NCBI GenBank assembly: GCA_945919075.1
Contig: CAMEIX010000009.1
Location: 49,958 to 113,957 of the forward strand
DNA from: an uncultured Lachnospiraceae bacterium
GTDB taxonomy: Bacteria; Bacillota; Clostridia; Lachnospirales; Lachnospiraceae
DNA length: 64,000 nt
Direction: 5' to 3'
The notes below the pieces were generated by a model. It was not told the DNA's origin. It saw only the letters and a program-made list of their open reading frames with translations, and ran no database searches. The first letter of the stretch is position 1; each line of letters begins with the position of its first letter. Shown piece by piece: positions 63,709-64,000 of the stretch. The position numbers and the translations under genes were made by a program.

Positions 63709-63763
63709 CCGTGAGGGTGGTAGAACCGTAGGTTCAGGCCGAGTTGCTACTATCATTGAGTAA
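63709..63763 (+). repeat. Right attachment repeat (attR), displaced tuf 3' end
   Basis: Encodes [17 protein letters not shown] and TAA like the live tuf end but without a start. 51 of 55 bases match the left copy; all four differences are synonymous (Thr, Gly, Arg, Thr codons). It uses one CGA Arg codon, which is unusual for tuf. Confidence 0.88.
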
Positions 63764-63796
63764 TTAAATACTGTTTGAGTATTAATTGACTTCATT

Positions 63797-63833
63797 GGCT
63801 CAGCCCTTTGTTTACAAGGGGTTGAGCCTTTTT
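63797..63833 (+). terminator. Probable original tuf terminator
   Basis: GGCTCAGCCC (63797-63806) pairs with GGGTTGAGCC (63819-63828), followed by T5. It lies 34 nt past the displaced tuf end, where the native terminator would be expected. Beyond it (63834-64000) I see no gene. Confidence 0.82.
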
Positions 63834-64000
63834 ATGTGCGTCCAGCAAAGCCGACGCATGGGCTTACGTCATTCTTGTGGACTTGCTGTGGGCTTGTTTT
63901 ATTTTCTGGACTTACGACTTTGAACCTTGTGTCCTGTGGTTTGGGTGTTTTTTGTCAAGCACTTTTCCTTGAAAAAAGCGTCTAAATTCCCTGTTTTCAT

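Larger units (their letters stand above)
54281..63763 (+). mobile_element. Integrative mobilizable element in the 3' end of tuf
   Basis: Bounded by direct repeats of the tuf end (54281-54335 and 63709-63763; 51 of 55 bases match). Contents in order: XRE repressor, Xis-like protein, tyrosine integrase (R-H-R-H-Y present), DUF6061-like protein, repeats and a candidate oriT, MobV relaxase, four HTH genes, an unknown protein and an Abi_2-type HEPN protein. No conjugation ATPase, VirB4 or coupling protein is present, so transfer would depend on a helper. The attL/attR assignment is firm; the exact crossover within the 55 bp is not. Confidence 0.88.

Overview
The window looks like chromosomal DNA of a motile, low-to-moderate G+C, Gram-positive member of the Lachnospiraceae (Roseburia/Agathobacter/Butyrivibrio type; genus not determinable here). 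The reasons are the flgM-flgN-flgK-flgK-flgL-fliW-csrA-flaG-fliD-fliS-flagellin order, short flagellins, sigma-28 promoters of the Firmicutes type, the L33-SecE-NusG-L11-L1-L10-L12-rpoB-rpoC-S12-S7-EF-G-EF-Tu block, and strong AGGAGG ribosome binding sites. No tRNA or rRNA gene and no CRISPR array was seen.

Region 1 (1-7917): two large secreted subtilisin-like (S8) proteases with Ig-like repeats. The first is cut by the window edge. Between them lie a cytoplasmic DUF4177-like protein and a small membrane-anchored protein that repeats the propeptide-like motif of the proteases. This may be a protease/inhibitor cassette.

Region 2 (7859-21738): late flagellar genes. FlgM, the FlgN chaperone, two FlgK paralogues, FlgL, the FliW/CsrA switch, FlaG, FliD, FliS, a FliT-like chaperone and two near-identical flagellins are encoded. 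Sigma-28 promoters precede flgM, flaG and both flagellins. Both flagellin leaders carry an AGGA-loop hairpin plus a CAAGGAGG Shine-Dalgarno, the expected pair of CsrA sites.

Region 3 (19399-31445): a visibly A+T-richer surface-modification island around flagellin 2. It holds three CgeB-like glycosyltransferases, a GT-D (DUF1792) transferase, a CDP-glycerol-type transferase, two LicD phosphotransferases, an IspD/TarI-like cytidylyltransferase, an SDR epimerase and a GT2. The likely product is a phosphodiester-containing glycan, possibly on flagellin.

Region 4 (31506-37000): accessory DNA with two XRE-type regulators, gene remnants, an Rpn-family nuclease, UDP-galactopyranose mutase, a heavily structured leader/ncRNA before a PBECR4-like protein, and an orphan FliD-like protein.

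Region 5 (37211-54335): ribosomal protein, RNA polymerase and elongation factor genes, with an L10 leader, attenuators and promoters. rmlD sits between rpoC and rpsL.

Region 6 (54281-63763): an integrative mobilizable element inserted in the 3' end of tuf. The last 55 bp of tuf are duplicated at the far end with only four, all synonymous, differences. The element carries a repressor, an Xis-like protein, a tyrosine integrase, a candidate oriT with repeats, a MobV relaxase, several HTH regulators and an Abi_2/AbiF-like HEPN protein followed by a candidate small RNA. The probable native tuf terminator lies just beyond it.
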